Assembly (NCBI RefSeq): GCF_000208865.1
Contig: NC_018397.1
Span: 1,240,001-1,304,000 of the forward strand
DNA length: 64,000 nt
Direction of reading: 5' to 3'
From: Neospora caninum Liverpool
Lineage: Eukaryota > Apicomplexa > Conoidasida > Eucoccidiorida > Sarcocystidae
In this document: positions 1 to 11,357 of the stretch, in pieces
How positions within the stretch are numbered: position 1 is the stretch's first letter
Layout: each line of letters opens with the position of its first letter
The notes under the pieces: generated by a model
Databases searched by the model: none
The model's input: the letters and a program-made list of their open reading frames with translations, nothing else
Told to the model about the DNA's origin: nothing
Translations under genes and position numbers: made by a program

Positions 1-34
1 GCTCGGCTCTTGTCTCGCTTTCCTGTCTTTCCAG

Positions 35-3000
35 TGTATCGCATATGTCCCGTGACGCGCCTGGGAACCAGTTCCTTCTCGTCGGGCACGACGGAGACGT
101 ACGGAGTGAACGGCGCGAAATTCACCGCCGATGTCGACGACCGCGTCTACCGTGTAGGTCTCTTCTTCACTTCGACTCTCGCGGGTGCGACCGGCGCTAC
201 CGCCTCTGCCAAAAAGCGTTCCTCGTCTTCTGTTGACCCCGCTCCTGCCTCGCCTTCTGTTGACCCCGCTCCTGCCTCGCCTTCTGGTGATCCCGCTCCT
301 GCCTCGCCCTCTGGTGATCCCGCTCCTGCCTCGCCTTCTGGTGATCCCGCTTCTGCTTCGTCTCCTGTTGATCCCGCCTTCTCTTCCTCTTCTGCGTCGC
401 CTTCTCCCTCTTCTTTCTCGCCTTCCTCTTCCTCTTCATCCTCCCCTGGAGCTGCCGTGGTTTCAGCCGACAGTGCGCCTTCGCCCCTGTCGGCTGAAGC
501 GCCGCTTCGTCGTCTTGCTTCGTCAGGTGTCTCTTCTCAGTCTCCGCGCAAACTGGGAGATCAAGGAGGTCTTTCTCGCATCGTCCCGCGCACTTCGCAG
601 GTTGTGCGGACCAGCGCCGACCCTCTCGCTGACCTCTTGGGCTCCCCCAGGGCCGCTACGCTGAATCTTTCGGCCACAGAGTTTGCGGCTCTTTATCACG
701 GCACCTCCAGCATGAAGGGAAAAATCGATCGCCTCAAAGAAGGCGGATTCTTGGATTACCAACTTGCGCAGCTCGATGTAGTCTGGGTGGACTTCAACGG
801 AGACTCCGGTGTATACCTCCTCAACAAGGTATATGCCGAACGCCGAACTTGGCATCTGCGTGTACTTACTTGTGTACATTTACAGAGATGCATGTAAATG
901 CTTGCATATATATATATATATATAAATATGTATAAATGTATAAATATATATGTATAGGACACTGCACGTCTCTGTGTGGACCATGGGGATCTCCCTCTGT
1001 GTGTACAAGTACATTTTGTATATGTTTATTTACACATCTTCTTTTTAGTGAGAGTAGAGCCCCAGGCTGGTGATTCCGATTTTATAGAGGAAGGGGCGGC
1101 TGCGTTCTGTGTCTCGCCTCTCAACTTGAGAACTGTGGGTTCAGCACGTCGAAAAGGTTCACGCCTCCGGTTCCTCAAAAAACAGGGAAAAGGGGCTGGC
1201 GCGCGCGCGGTGTTACACCTGGACTGTCGTCTTCCCTGCGTTAGGTGCCTCGCCTCGTTTTTTCCGCTCGTTTCGCGATGTCTGTCGTTTGCCCCGGCTT
1301 CCTTTGTCTCCCTGTCTCGGAGTGCCTTGCATTGTTGGTCTTCGAGTTCTTCGTGACGCGTTTTCACTGCTTTTTTCCTCGTGTGTTTGGCTTCCCAGGT
1401 GACCTTTGAGCTGGCGAATACGGGAGGCTTGACAGTGACGCCAGGAGTCGTCGCAGTTCCTTCGTGGACTCTGTCTCCCACTTCGGCGTCTGCCCATGCG
1501 TCGTTCGTCCTCGTTATGATAGCCTCCCTCTGTTTTCTCCTGTATATCCTCTACTCCTACCGCACAACCCAGAAGCGTGTCTACTCGTCTTCTCTCTTCA
1601 TCTTCCTGGACCTGCCGACGCTCATCTTCCTCTCGCTCTTTGTCTTCTTTTACGTCGCCCTCCTCAACGTGTCCTTCAACCCGGGATGGGAGTCGGCAGC
1701 TTCCATCGGCCTCGGCGTCTCCACTCAGACGCAAGACGCAACGATGCGCTCCGTCTCTGCTCTCTCGCGCCTCGCCTCCAACTTCCTCCCGGGGGCGAGC
1801 CCCCGTCACCTGGCCGGAGACAACGGAGACGCAGGCAGCGGGCTCGGAGACACTGGGACGCGACGGCGCCTGGGAGCGACAGGCTCGGCGCGCAGTGGGG
1901 AGGGACGAGGCGGAATCGCGCCGGCTCAAAAGAACGCTCGTTTGCGTTCTTCCTCATCCGTGGAGGTGCCCGCCGCCTCAGCCAACAGAGAAGAGGAACA
2001 CGGAGGCGGCGAGCACGTATCGCCGCGACGCAGGAGCCGAGGCTCCCAGGCGCATGCACCTTCTTCCTCTGTTGCCGCCGGGTTTCCCTTCCCCTCTTCC
2101 TCTCTTGTTTCGTCGCCACATGTCTCTTCCGCTTCGCTTCCCGCGCGGCGCCTCAGTGCGGGCACAGGAGAGGACGCGGGCGAGTTCGGCGACTCTCTGG
2201 ACATTCCCGGCATCGTGCCTGGCCCCGTCCAGCCCTGGCTTTGGGTGCCTGGGTCCTCGCAAGGTAGGCGAAAATGTCCGGCGCGGGGCGAGCTCGCAGT
2301 GGCGAGGCGCGTCGAAGCCAGCGAGAGGGAAGTCGGGGCCGAGGCGGCCCTCGAAAAGCGAAACAAGAGCGGGAAAACTCGCAAAGATGAGCTCGGTGCC
2401 GGCGTTTCAGTGGACATGCATCCACGAGGTTGAAGCCGCTGTCCCGCTTCTGCCTTTGCGTGCTTGCGCCGTCCGCTGCTCTGACGCGATGCTGCACTTC
2501 TCTGTCTCCTGCCTCGCAACAGTCTTTCCTTTCGTTTCTGTTTTCTAACCCTCCTGCGCGTCTCTCCTCGCAGATCTGTGCTTACTTGGCCTTCTCGCTT
2601 TCTCTCGCAGTCTCGCCTTTTCTCTCCTTCTAGTTCTCTTTCCTTCTTTATTTTTCTCTGTCTACCTCCATCTCACTTTCTCCGTCTCACGCTCTCTTCC
2701 ACTTTTCTGTTTCTCGGTTCCCCTTTGTTTCTGCGTCCTGCCCGCAGGCCCAGACAACTCGCCGCCGCCGACAGCGGAATCCATCCTTCGGTTCATGCGC
2801 TTGCAGGAGTCCCTCGAGGCGAAGGGTGACGCTCTTTTCCGCGCCAAGGTTCTGGCTGTCGTGGCTCTTCTGATGGTGGCGGTGAGGATCCTCACGCTCA
2901 CAGCAGCCGTTCCCCAGCGCTTCCAAGAGGCTCGCAAGCTTATTGAAATTCTCTACGGAGCAGCGTCGCAGATCGCTATCGCGAGTGTCTTTGTCGTCGT

Positions 3001-6000
3001 CGCCTTCTTCGCCTTTTGCTTCGCCGGTAAGCGCGAAACAGGTTCTCGCACTTTCCGCGCGGCGAGGCACAAACCTTCTCTCCAGCAGCCTGCCTCTGGG
3101 GCCCTGTGTTCTCTATACGTCTCTATAGCGCAACTCTTCTTCTTCTCTCCTGGCTGCGTTCCTCAAAGCAAGCCTCCAACCTTTTTCTGTCTCCGCAGGC
3201 GACAGGAAACTGCAGCGCTCTCAGATCCTCTCTTTCCCCTCCGCTCACCCCGTGCCTTTTCCTGTCTTGGCCTTCTGCTCTCGAGAAGCGCCCAGCGAGG
3301 AGACACTTTCGCTAGGCCTCGAAAGCCCGTTCCCCCAGGGAGCTCCCGAGTCTCTCGCAGTCTCTCTCTCGCCCCTCCTGTCTCTCTCCCTTAGCGGGAG
3401 TCCCCTGCTGTCACCCCGCGTGTCTCTGGTTTGGGCCCTCGCCACGCAGAGGTAGACGCCCGTTTTTTCGTGTGGACCGTCGGAATGCAAGGCAAGCGGC
3501 GTCTCTTTGCTTTTTTCGCGCCTCTTTCTCCTCTCTTTTTCCTCTTGGGATCTTTCTGTGTCTCCCTGGCGGCTCTCTCTGTCCTCGTTTTTCAGGGTAC
3601 ACGATTTTGGGTGTCCAGTTTCGAGGCTTTAGCACGCCGACGTATTCGATCGTGACGTGCCTGATGATTTTAACTTCAAAATGGAACTTCAACGCTGTCA
3701 CGGCTCCCGCCACGCAGCACCACGCTCTCACGTGGCAGTTTGAGGCGTTCGTTTTCTTCTTCTGCATCGTTTTCTTCTGCTACTTGAACTACCTCGTCCT
3801 CGCCTTCCTCTATCTGCGCTACACACACATCGAGCTCGACGCAGCACCAGAAGTGCAAGACCTCGTCACCAAGTACGGCGTCGAACCCAGACGCAGGATG
3901 GCCCTCGCCGTCAGCGACACCGTCATTCTCTACTGGAAAGTAAGCACGAGACGCAAAGACATCTCTTTTATAGCGATACATGCAGAAAAGTAGAGAGAGA
4001 TCGATGCAGGCATATCCATACGCGTCCGCTTATATACACCTACTGATCTCCACGCGTGTGTAGGTAAACGCTTCCACTGCCACTCCCTACAGAGTTGCAC
4101 TTATGCAGATGTATACGGATAGAGAGAGAGATTGTGGTGTGTGTAGAAATGCATTTTTCATGTAAAAGCCCATCTATGTGAGGACCTTTCACATATATAT
4201 GTATATATATGTTTTTGTTGGCGGCCGTGTGTGATCTGGTGTGTTGGTGAATTTTGAGTGTGGATTTTTCGGGAAAAGTGGGTTTTTGCTTTTCGGCGTT
4301 TCAGGCCTTTTTGAAAGCCCTCCAGTTGGCGATTGCGCAGGCGAACGCAGACGGAGCGATGGCGTCTCTGGACAGTCAAGCGGCGCTGCTTCGCGATCGC
4401 TTCTTCGACGAATTTCGAGGCCTTCCCACTCTCGCAACTCTCCCCTGTACTACCAAGGTGAGTCCTGTCGCCGTCTCTTCTCAGCCGTGTGTTTGCGCAC
4501 TCTGCCGCCACATCGTCTGAACTGGATGCACCGGTTGAATCCTGCCCTCTTTCCGAAGTGATCCTGCGTTTTTGAAGGGAATTCCGTGCCGCTTTTTCTC
4601 TCGTTCTGCTCATCCACACTCCTTCCCCGTGTCGCCCGCGAGTCTCCGCACCCCTCTCCCTGAAAGGTATTAACTCTGATCAAGGTTACAGCTTCGCCTG
4701 TATACTCTCGAACTTCATGTACAAAGATATATATATATATATATATATAAAGAAATGATGAGTTTCATTAATGGGAGCACAGTTCCCAAATGTAGAGAGG
4801 TGGACTGATGCAGATATGCATATACATACTTATATAAGCATACATATATTTCTATGTAGGTCTATGCATGTATAGAATAGAGTTATGAGGATATATATGG
4901 ATCTGCAACAGTCGATTGACAACGCGAACGGGGAGGCTCAGGGTGAGTGGAGAGAGAGCTGGAAACGGGAAGGAAAGCGTTCGTCGAGAAATGCAGAACT
5001 GTCCACGGGGACAGGCGTCCTCAAAAAAAAAAAGAAGAGAACGCAGGCGCCGCCGAAAGTGGAAACTTTTGCGAAGGAGAGCGGCTTTCAGCGAAGAATG
5101 CTCGAGAGCGGGCGGTGTTGAAAACGACACGAGGAGAAGGAAAGGAAGCAAACACAGTGGTGGATCGACTCTTCTTTGTTGTTGAGAAGAACCCCGCCGC
5201 GCGTGCGCGCAACCGCCGCATCCATTTTTTGTTCAGGACCGCATTGAGCGCGCCTTTCTCGGCACGCAGCTGGTTCGCATTCAGCAGTACATCACAGACT
5301 TGGAGTTCCTCAAGGCGAAGCAGTTTTTGATTCTCTACGATTTGAAAATCCTGGGTACGAAACTGTCTCCTACCTCTCCTCTCGCGCCTTGCCGGTTCCC
5401 GGATGTCTCGCTTCTGAACTTTTCCCTCTATTCGTATCGCACGGAAACGACCATCTACATATTCGTACGTTACATATGCATGCATGCATACATTTACACA
5501 TATATGCAATCATATAGATATGTCTGTTTTCATCGGTGTGTGAGTGGAGGCTTTTCCGCGTAGACAGCCCCTACACACATACACACACGCACATTTAAAC
5601 AAACATGCGCATTCTGTCAAGAGTAAATACGTTTTTGTAACTGTATACGTTTGTATATGCATTTGTACATCTTTTTCTTCCCTGGGTGGATCTCCTTTTT
5701 GCACGGGGCCTGCGTTGCGAAGGGTAGAAGACTGCGCTATCATAGCAAATGCCACAGCTTTCCCCCCTCCCCTTCCCTTCTTCCTGGGCAGTTTTTCATT
5801 CCCTGCATGCGAAAGGCGAGTCCTGGATTCTGCCTCGTGGAGAATCCAGGGGCGCGCAAAGGTCTACTATGTACGGTTTTCTCGGAACGCTTCCACGTTG
5901 ATATCTACACTTTTTGTCGCAGCTCAACCTCGTGTGCGTGTCTTGGTTTTCCAGGAGACTACCAGCGGAGTGTCCGCAAGCTGAACAAGAAGAAAGGCCT

Positions 6001-7667
6001 TTTCATTGCGTCCTTGGAGCGTGCGTTGCAGGATCTGAACGACGAAATTGACGTTCTCCAGAACGACATTTCTCTTCTCACCTATGCAGACGAGCAGACG
6101 GAGGAGCGGGTCGAGCAAAGACACCGCCAGCGCCAGCTTCTGGACCTCACAGGCGTCGCCCGAGGCCCCGCTGTGCTTCGTAAGTCCGAAAAACGAAAGT
6201 TGAAAGTCGCACGTGACCCGGGCAGAAAGCATCTGCAGACACACGCGGGAAGGAGCAACGGACGAGGATAAAGCGCATGCGAAGAAGGATTCTCGCGCAT
6301 CGCTGTGAATCAAGGGGGAAAAAGACGGAAGACGAGGTATGGATAAAGACGGAAGACGAGGTTTGGACGAGAAGGCACAAGCCTTGGAGAGAATCGACAG
6401 AAGGCGATGCTTTTTTCCGTGTTTCGTTAGTTAACTTTTTTTTCGTGTGCTTACCTGCGGTTTCTGTTTTATCCCCTGTTCTCCCCTTTCTCCCTCTCGT
6501 GCAAATTGTCTTTTTTCAGCGCCGGGAGTGTATGTACCGCCAGAGTCTTTGGAGGAGGCTCGTCAAGTGCAGCGGAAAGAAGAAACCAAGCGCGAGGAGC
6601 GCATTTCGGAATGGCGCCGGCGCGTCTCCGAGGGCGAGGTGTACCCGGTGTCTCTCCAGGAGCTTCGCCGCAGGCGGCAGCGGAGACAGGAGTTCGATTC
6701 AGGTTCGCCTTTTGTCGTCGCAGCCGAGCTGTTGGACGACCCAGACTTCCTGGACGGCGAGGACGCGCCTCAGGCGTCAGGCGCCTCCGGGTCCCGCAGA
6801 GCGAGTCAGCGACGGTACCTGGATCCAGGGCTGGTGGCGGAGGAAGACGACGACGCGCTTCTCGCCGTCTCGCCGGTTGCGCGCCAGCGAGGCAAAGAGA
6901 AGAGGCGCCAGGGGGGACGGGACTCCGTGGCCTTCGCGCTGTCGCCTCTAGATGGGGTTGAGAGGAAGGCGTCGCCCGTGGGCGCGCAGAAGACGGACGA
7001 CGACTGGGATCTCGTGCGACAACGGTTCGGAGGCGAGCGACAGCCTACGCTGCACTTCCAAGACGACCGAGGCAGCGACATCCTCGTGCGTCCTGACGTC
7101 CAGACGGAGACGGCGAAGGCGGCCTGGCGACGCAGCGGCGGGCGTGGCGCCTCAGGCGACGTGGATCCTCAGGGCGTCGTGAAAATCAAAAAGACCGTCA
7201 AAATCCGCCCGTTCAAAAAGAAAGACGGGCGTGCGAAAACCGAGTCTTCGCCGCTCTCGGCAGCTTCGACTCCGCGGCCCGAAGACGAGAAGAGAAAGAG
7301 AAAGAAGGGCAAGGGGTTCCGGGAGGCAGAGGCGCCGGCCAGAAGTGAAGAAGACGCGGCGCGCGCGGCGTCTGAAGAAAGCGACGAGGGCGAACGCCCG
7401 GAAACGAACGCACCTGCGATTCACTACGCGCGGAGTCTGTCGATGCGTGTGCAGAGGGGACCGCGCGACAGAGCTGACTCGAAGGGCGGGGCCGGCTACG
7501 AAGCACTCTCTCGGATGCGGAAAGAACCGGAGCGCAGAAAGAAGAAAGAGGACAAGCCGAGACGCACAGAAAAGAAAGAGAGCGCGTACCAAGTGCTGGA
7601 GAACAAACCAAAGAAAAAGGAAGCAAGAGGAGGCGTCTTCGGCGTCAATATTCTAGGAGAAGAGTAA
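35..7667 (+). CDS. Polycystin/TRP-like cation channel, 3' part
   Basis: Predicted membrane cation channel of the polycystin (PKD2, TRPP) family; T. gondii is known to have TRP polycystin-like channels. Exons: 35-828, 1399-2263, 2748-3026, 3596-3939, 4305-4457, 4912-4942, 5187-5354 (start uncertain), 5955-6179, 6520-7667. The first acceptor shows that upstream exons lie outside the window; about 1335 residues are visible. Order: extracellular polycystin (TOP) domain ending near GGFLDYQLAQLDVVWVDF; S2 (VLVMIASLCFLLYILYS) and S3 (IFLDLPTLIFLSLFVFFYVA) in exon 2; a long Ser/Arg-rich insertion; S4 and S5 in exon 3; pore loop (GVQFRGFSTPTYS) and S6 in exon 4; then helical, probably coiled-coil segments and a basic C-terminal tail. 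Phases agree at every junction except that exon 6 (31 nt) forces exon 7 to start at 5187 or 5190 rather than after the stronger acceptor at 5236. The family call is secure; the exact paralogue is not. Confidence 0.85.
229..381 (+). repeat. 27-bp coding tandem repeat (SVDPAPASP)
   Basis: Five full copies and one partial copy of a 27-base unit encode S-(V/G)-D-P-A-P-A-S-P. They lie inside the polycystin-domain exon of the channel gene. The copies are nearly identical at the nucleotide level, as expected of a young minisatellite likely to vary in length between strains. They form the start of a Ser/Pro-rich insertion within the extracellular domain. Confidence 0.9.
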
Positions 7668-8280
7668 GAGACACGACGAAGAAACTCGGCGCGGATCTAT
7701 GCAACCGGAGCAATCCAAGAGAAGAACAGGAAGCGGAAGAAGGGCGCGAAGGCAGCGAGAGACGAAGCAGAGAATGGAGAGTTTTGCTGTCTCCACGAGT
7801 CAGGAGAGAAGAACGGGCACGGAAGGGAGAGACAGTCGTAGCGCCTTTCAGACGGGGAACACCCAGGAAGAACGAGCGGAAAGAGACAATCTGCGACATG
7901 TGCAGATCGGGAAAAGCAGGTTCTTGTGTCGGCTTTTGTGCGTCTAGAGGGTGGGCTTTTGTGCTTTCTTGGTCGTGACGCGCAAACATTTGTCAACTCT
8001 AGACTGATATGCAAACGTATATACTTTATGTATGGATGTATATATGAACGAAGAATAGGTAAATGTATTTTTGTGAATAGGGTGAACCGCACAGGGAGTT
8101 TAGTACCGCTCTGTCCTTTCGTCGTCCTTTTGGTTCGTGACAAAGCCCATCTGCATTGGGTAGCCACCGTAATTCGAGGTACACTTGGCGCCAAACGCTC
8201 GCGTGCTCCCACTCGTTAAAACGGACTTATGGCCAGCCATTTTTACATGTTTGCATGCACCTGCATTGGCATAAACAAAT

Positions 8281-8306
8281 ATATACATATATATATATAT
8301 ATATAT
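8281..8306. repeat. (AT)n microsatellite
   Basis: Alternating AT tract with one interruption near its start, in the convergent intergenic region. Confidence 0.9.
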
Positions 8307-8365
8307 TGTATGAATATACGTGCACACACAGATATGTGTATACCTCTAGATATGTATATTTCTAG

Positions 8366-8390
8366 ATATATATATATATATATATATATG
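8366..8390. repeat. (AT)n microsatellite
   Basis: Pure alternating AT tract, preceded by repeated TCTAGATAT words at 8343-8366. Confidence 0.9.
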
Positions 8391-9136
8391 TAGACGCATT
8401 AATGCTTTCACGTATACAGTTAACTTTTGTCTTTGCATTTACAGGTGTAGTGCCGGAGGGCAAAGAGTGTCTTGTTGGGAGTGACGCCGGCGCCGCCTAG
8501 GCCATCCAGAAACAGAAGTACATCTCAGTGATATTTCCTTTTGAACAGCAAACTATCAAAGCATATCTACATTATTAATACGCGCATGTATACGCGTGTC
8601 AACATAGACCTCCCTGAGCATAGAGACCTGTACGAAAGTGCCTGCACGCACTCGGTGCACACCAGAGCCCAGATGCACAACGCGATTCTGCACAGAGCCT
8701 CGCTCACGGGGCTGCCTATTGCGGGATCGTGACGGTTGACGGTTCCAAGCTGTAGGGTGCGTCACTGTTGACCAAAAACACTCGTGAGATGTGCGCGCCG
8801 CTCGTCCTGTTTTGCTCCGCTCGAGTGCCTTTTGTCAGAAGCGAAAAACTCTGGAGCTCTTGTTCTTGCAAGGACTTCCCCATTCTCTGAATATGAAGAT
8901 GTCCACTGTGCCGCATGCAGTGGTATGTACAGTCAGCAAGCCCTGACCAAACCCGACTGCGGGCGGGGATTCCCAGGAACTTACCTGGCACTCACGGCGT
9001 GCCGTCAAAAAGACTCGAGCCTTCGCACGGAACCCGGGGGACACAGGCGTTGAGCGGAAGATGGACGCTGAAGAAGATACATCCTTGCATGTGTAATTGT
9101 AAATATATATATACATATCTACATGCAGATATACAA

Positions 9137-9160
9137 ATATATATATATATATATATATAT
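9137..9160. repeat. (AT)n microsatellite
   Basis: Pure alternating AT tract in the convergent intergenic region. Confidence 0.9.
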
Positions 9161-9288
9161 GGATACAGACGTGAGGATGCAGTTGTGAGTTTCACAGCTG
9201 GTACGTTTCCGTCGAGATACAGGCGCAAAGAACTCCGCGGTGCGGACACAGATCTATGCAGGCGCTCCAGTCCTTCTTCGTGTGTGAG

Positions 9289-9311
9289 TATATATATATA
9301 TATATATATAC
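9289..9311. repeat. (TA)n microsatellite
   Basis: Pure alternating TA tract, fourth in the same intergenic region. Confidence 0.9.
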
Positions 9312-10160
9312 ATGAATATATGTGTCAACCTTCGCATACAGCATGCGTATCGATGTAGTTCCATGTGAATGCTTTCTCAAGAGGTACCGGTATGTGTGTT
9401 TGCGCCTTCTGCTCTCTTCTAAGAAGAGAGACTTGACGCGGGCGGGCGGCGTCCGAAAAAGGTTGGAGGAAAGAGCATACGAAAGTCTCGAAAATGTCAA
9501 CTGTGGAAAAACGGAGAGAAGTGCACCATTTTCGAATCCGTTTCTTTCTGTGGATTCGCGCAAGCAGGTCAAGAAAACGGAGGCAAAAAAACGGCCTGCA
9601 GAAAGGCGAGGAAAGAACAAGGGACACTGGAGAGCACCAAAAGACGCGCAGAATCCACCGGGGGAAGGAGGATCCTTGGAATAAAAAGCCAGGCACTTCC
9701 CTAGAAAAAAAGTTTGGAAAGATCCCCGTCAGGTTTTTTGTCAGGCTGCTTTGTTAAAAACGAAAGGTTGCCCCACTGCTTCCCTTCCCTCTTTGTCTCA
9801 AAACGAGATCGGCATGATGACAAGACAGCTGCAAAATCACAATCTCTCTGAATGCCTCTCCGCTCGCTCTCTCCACAAATGCCCAGGTGCGTGTGTGTGA
9901 AGCCTCTCGCGTGGCATCTCCCTTGGCATTCAAGGCGTTCCAAACAGGCACACAGAGACCTCACTTCTCCTTGCTTGCTCCGTGTTCTCTCCCTGCGTTT
10001 TCTGTGCCGCTTCCTCCACGCTTCCGTTTCCCCGGGCCATCCCGTCGCGCGTGTGCGGCCGTTCGTTTTGCGAAACGCGTGGGGAAATAGACCCAAATGA
10101 GTGCCCTGCATTGGTAGAAAAGCTGCGAAAACTCGGGCCGGTTTTTGTCGCTCTCTCTGT

Positions 10161-11357
10161 CTACGTCCCACCCCAGTTGCATCCGCCATCGATCTTCCAC
10201 GCTGGAGTGTGTCTGTGGAATCTGGAGCCGCGCTCGACTCCCAGCAGATCTTGCAGCACGTGCTGTCTGAGGTACTTGAGATGCATCGCCGTCTGCAGGG
10301 TGCACGGCCGTCCATCGACGCAGAACGCGAAGAGTGCACGCACCGGTCGACCTCTCAAATATAAGCCGTTCAGCTTCTGCACGGCTTGGCGAACCTTTGC
10401 GTAGCTGCCGAGTTCGACAAAGACGCGGCCTCGGTGCGCGCCGTTCGCTGGCATTCCACTGCCCGCAGGCGGAGGCGCCTTATATGCGGAGTCGTTGGAC
10501 GGCGCTGCAAAGACCTGCATCGGGGCGACTTGCGTGTGGGTGTGGACCCAAGTCTCGATTTCCCCCAGTGGCGCCTCAAAAGAGAGATTCGCGAGAAAGA
10601 GACACGTGATGCATCGCTGCATGCGCTCGCAGAGCTCTTCGCGCTCAGCCCCCGCAAACCGCAACCCGAGCGCAGCCAAATCGGAAGCAAACACAGACGC
10701 TGAAACCACATCTTCCTCAAGCTGGTCTCCCGCCTTCCCAGAAGAAGATGAAGAGGAGGAGGAGTCGGTAGCAGACGCCGACGAAGTCCCGGGGGAAGGA
10801 GGTGAGGGGGCGGGAGAAGGATTCTCGGGAGACAAGCTGGCGTGGGCCACGGCTGAAGTAGTCGCCTCCTGTGGATCCTGTTCAGCTTCTTCTTCTTCGC
10901 TGCTGCTGGCTGTGATGCTTTCATCGTCGCTTTCCATCCATGCAAACCTCCGTCTCTTCTTCGGCTTCTTCTCGCCGGCGCCGTCTTCAGGCTTCTCTGC
11001 GCCGTCGCTCCCGTTTTCAGTCCCGTCTGTCGCCCCTCGTTCTCTGTCGCGTTGGTCCCGCGCCTCCCCTTCTTCTTCGTCGGCCTGCAGCAGCCGTAGT
11101 TCCTCTTCTGTCAAGTTGGGGACAATCGTTTCCTCCTCGCCGTCTTCGGGCAATCGCGCACCGCGTGGGTACGGGGAACTCTGACCTTCCTCGGCAGCGG
11201 CGGGCGATCCGCCCGTGCGAGGATCTCGGGCAGAGTTGGACGGTGCCTCAGAAGCGTCTTGTGCAGCACTGCTCGCCTCGTTCAGCTCCAGACGCCATCG
11301 TTTTGTCTCTCGAGGCTGGACGGAGCATTCCACGCCCTTCCGCCGGCGTCCCAACAT
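10161..11357 (-). CDS. RRM-domain RNA-binding protein
   Basis: Predicted RNA-binding protein of 398 residues from a single open frame. The start is the ATG at 11357 (MLGRRRKG); the frame is open further upstream but only from a GTG. The N-terminal 230 residues are acidic and Ser/Pro-rich, with a lysine/arginine patch (KKPKKRRR) that could be a nuclear localisation signal, and a Ser homopolymer. An RNA recognition motif occupies roughly residues 250-335: RNP2-like CLFLANL, then RNP1-like RGRVFVEL followed by a typical helix (VRQAVQKLNG) and last strand (RGRPVRALFA). The loop between the RNP motifs carries an extra Pro/Ala/Gly-rich insertion. The C-terminal 45 residues are conserved-looking but unassigned. 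I cannot assign a splicing or ribosomal role. A further 3' exon cannot be excluded, but the frame ends naturally at a TAG. Confidence 0.75.
   Translation of the reverse strand: MLGRRRKGVECSVQPRETKRWRLELNEASSAAQDASEAPSNSARDPRTGGSPAAAEEGQSSPYPRGARLPEDGEEETIVPNLTEEELRLLQADEEEGEARDQRDRERGATDGTENGSDGAEKPEDGAGEKKPKKRRRFAWMESDDESITASSSEEEEAEQDPQEATTSAVAHASLSPENPSPAPSPPSPGTSSASATDSSSSSSSSGKAGDQLEEDVVSASVFASDLAALGLRFAGAEREELCERMQRCITCLFLANLSFEAPLGEIETWVHTHTQVAPMQVFAAPSNDSAYKAPPPAGSGMPANGAHRGRVFVELGSYAKVRQAVQKLNGLYLRGRPVRALFAFCVDGRPCTLQTAMHLKYLRQHVLQDLLGVERGSRFHRHTPAWKIDGGCNWGGT

Larger units (their letters stand above)
7668..10160. other. Convergent intergenic region with AT tracts
   Basis: This lies between the 3' ends of the channel gene (+) and the RRM gene (-), so it should hold both 3' UTRs. 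It contains four (AT)n tracts. I found no open frame bounded by credible splice signals or matching a known family. Small open frames on both strands look like noise. Confidence 0.6.

Noticed and set aside
197..439. Basic minus-strand repeat frame
   Set aside because: Antisense of the 27-bp coding repeats in the channel exon.
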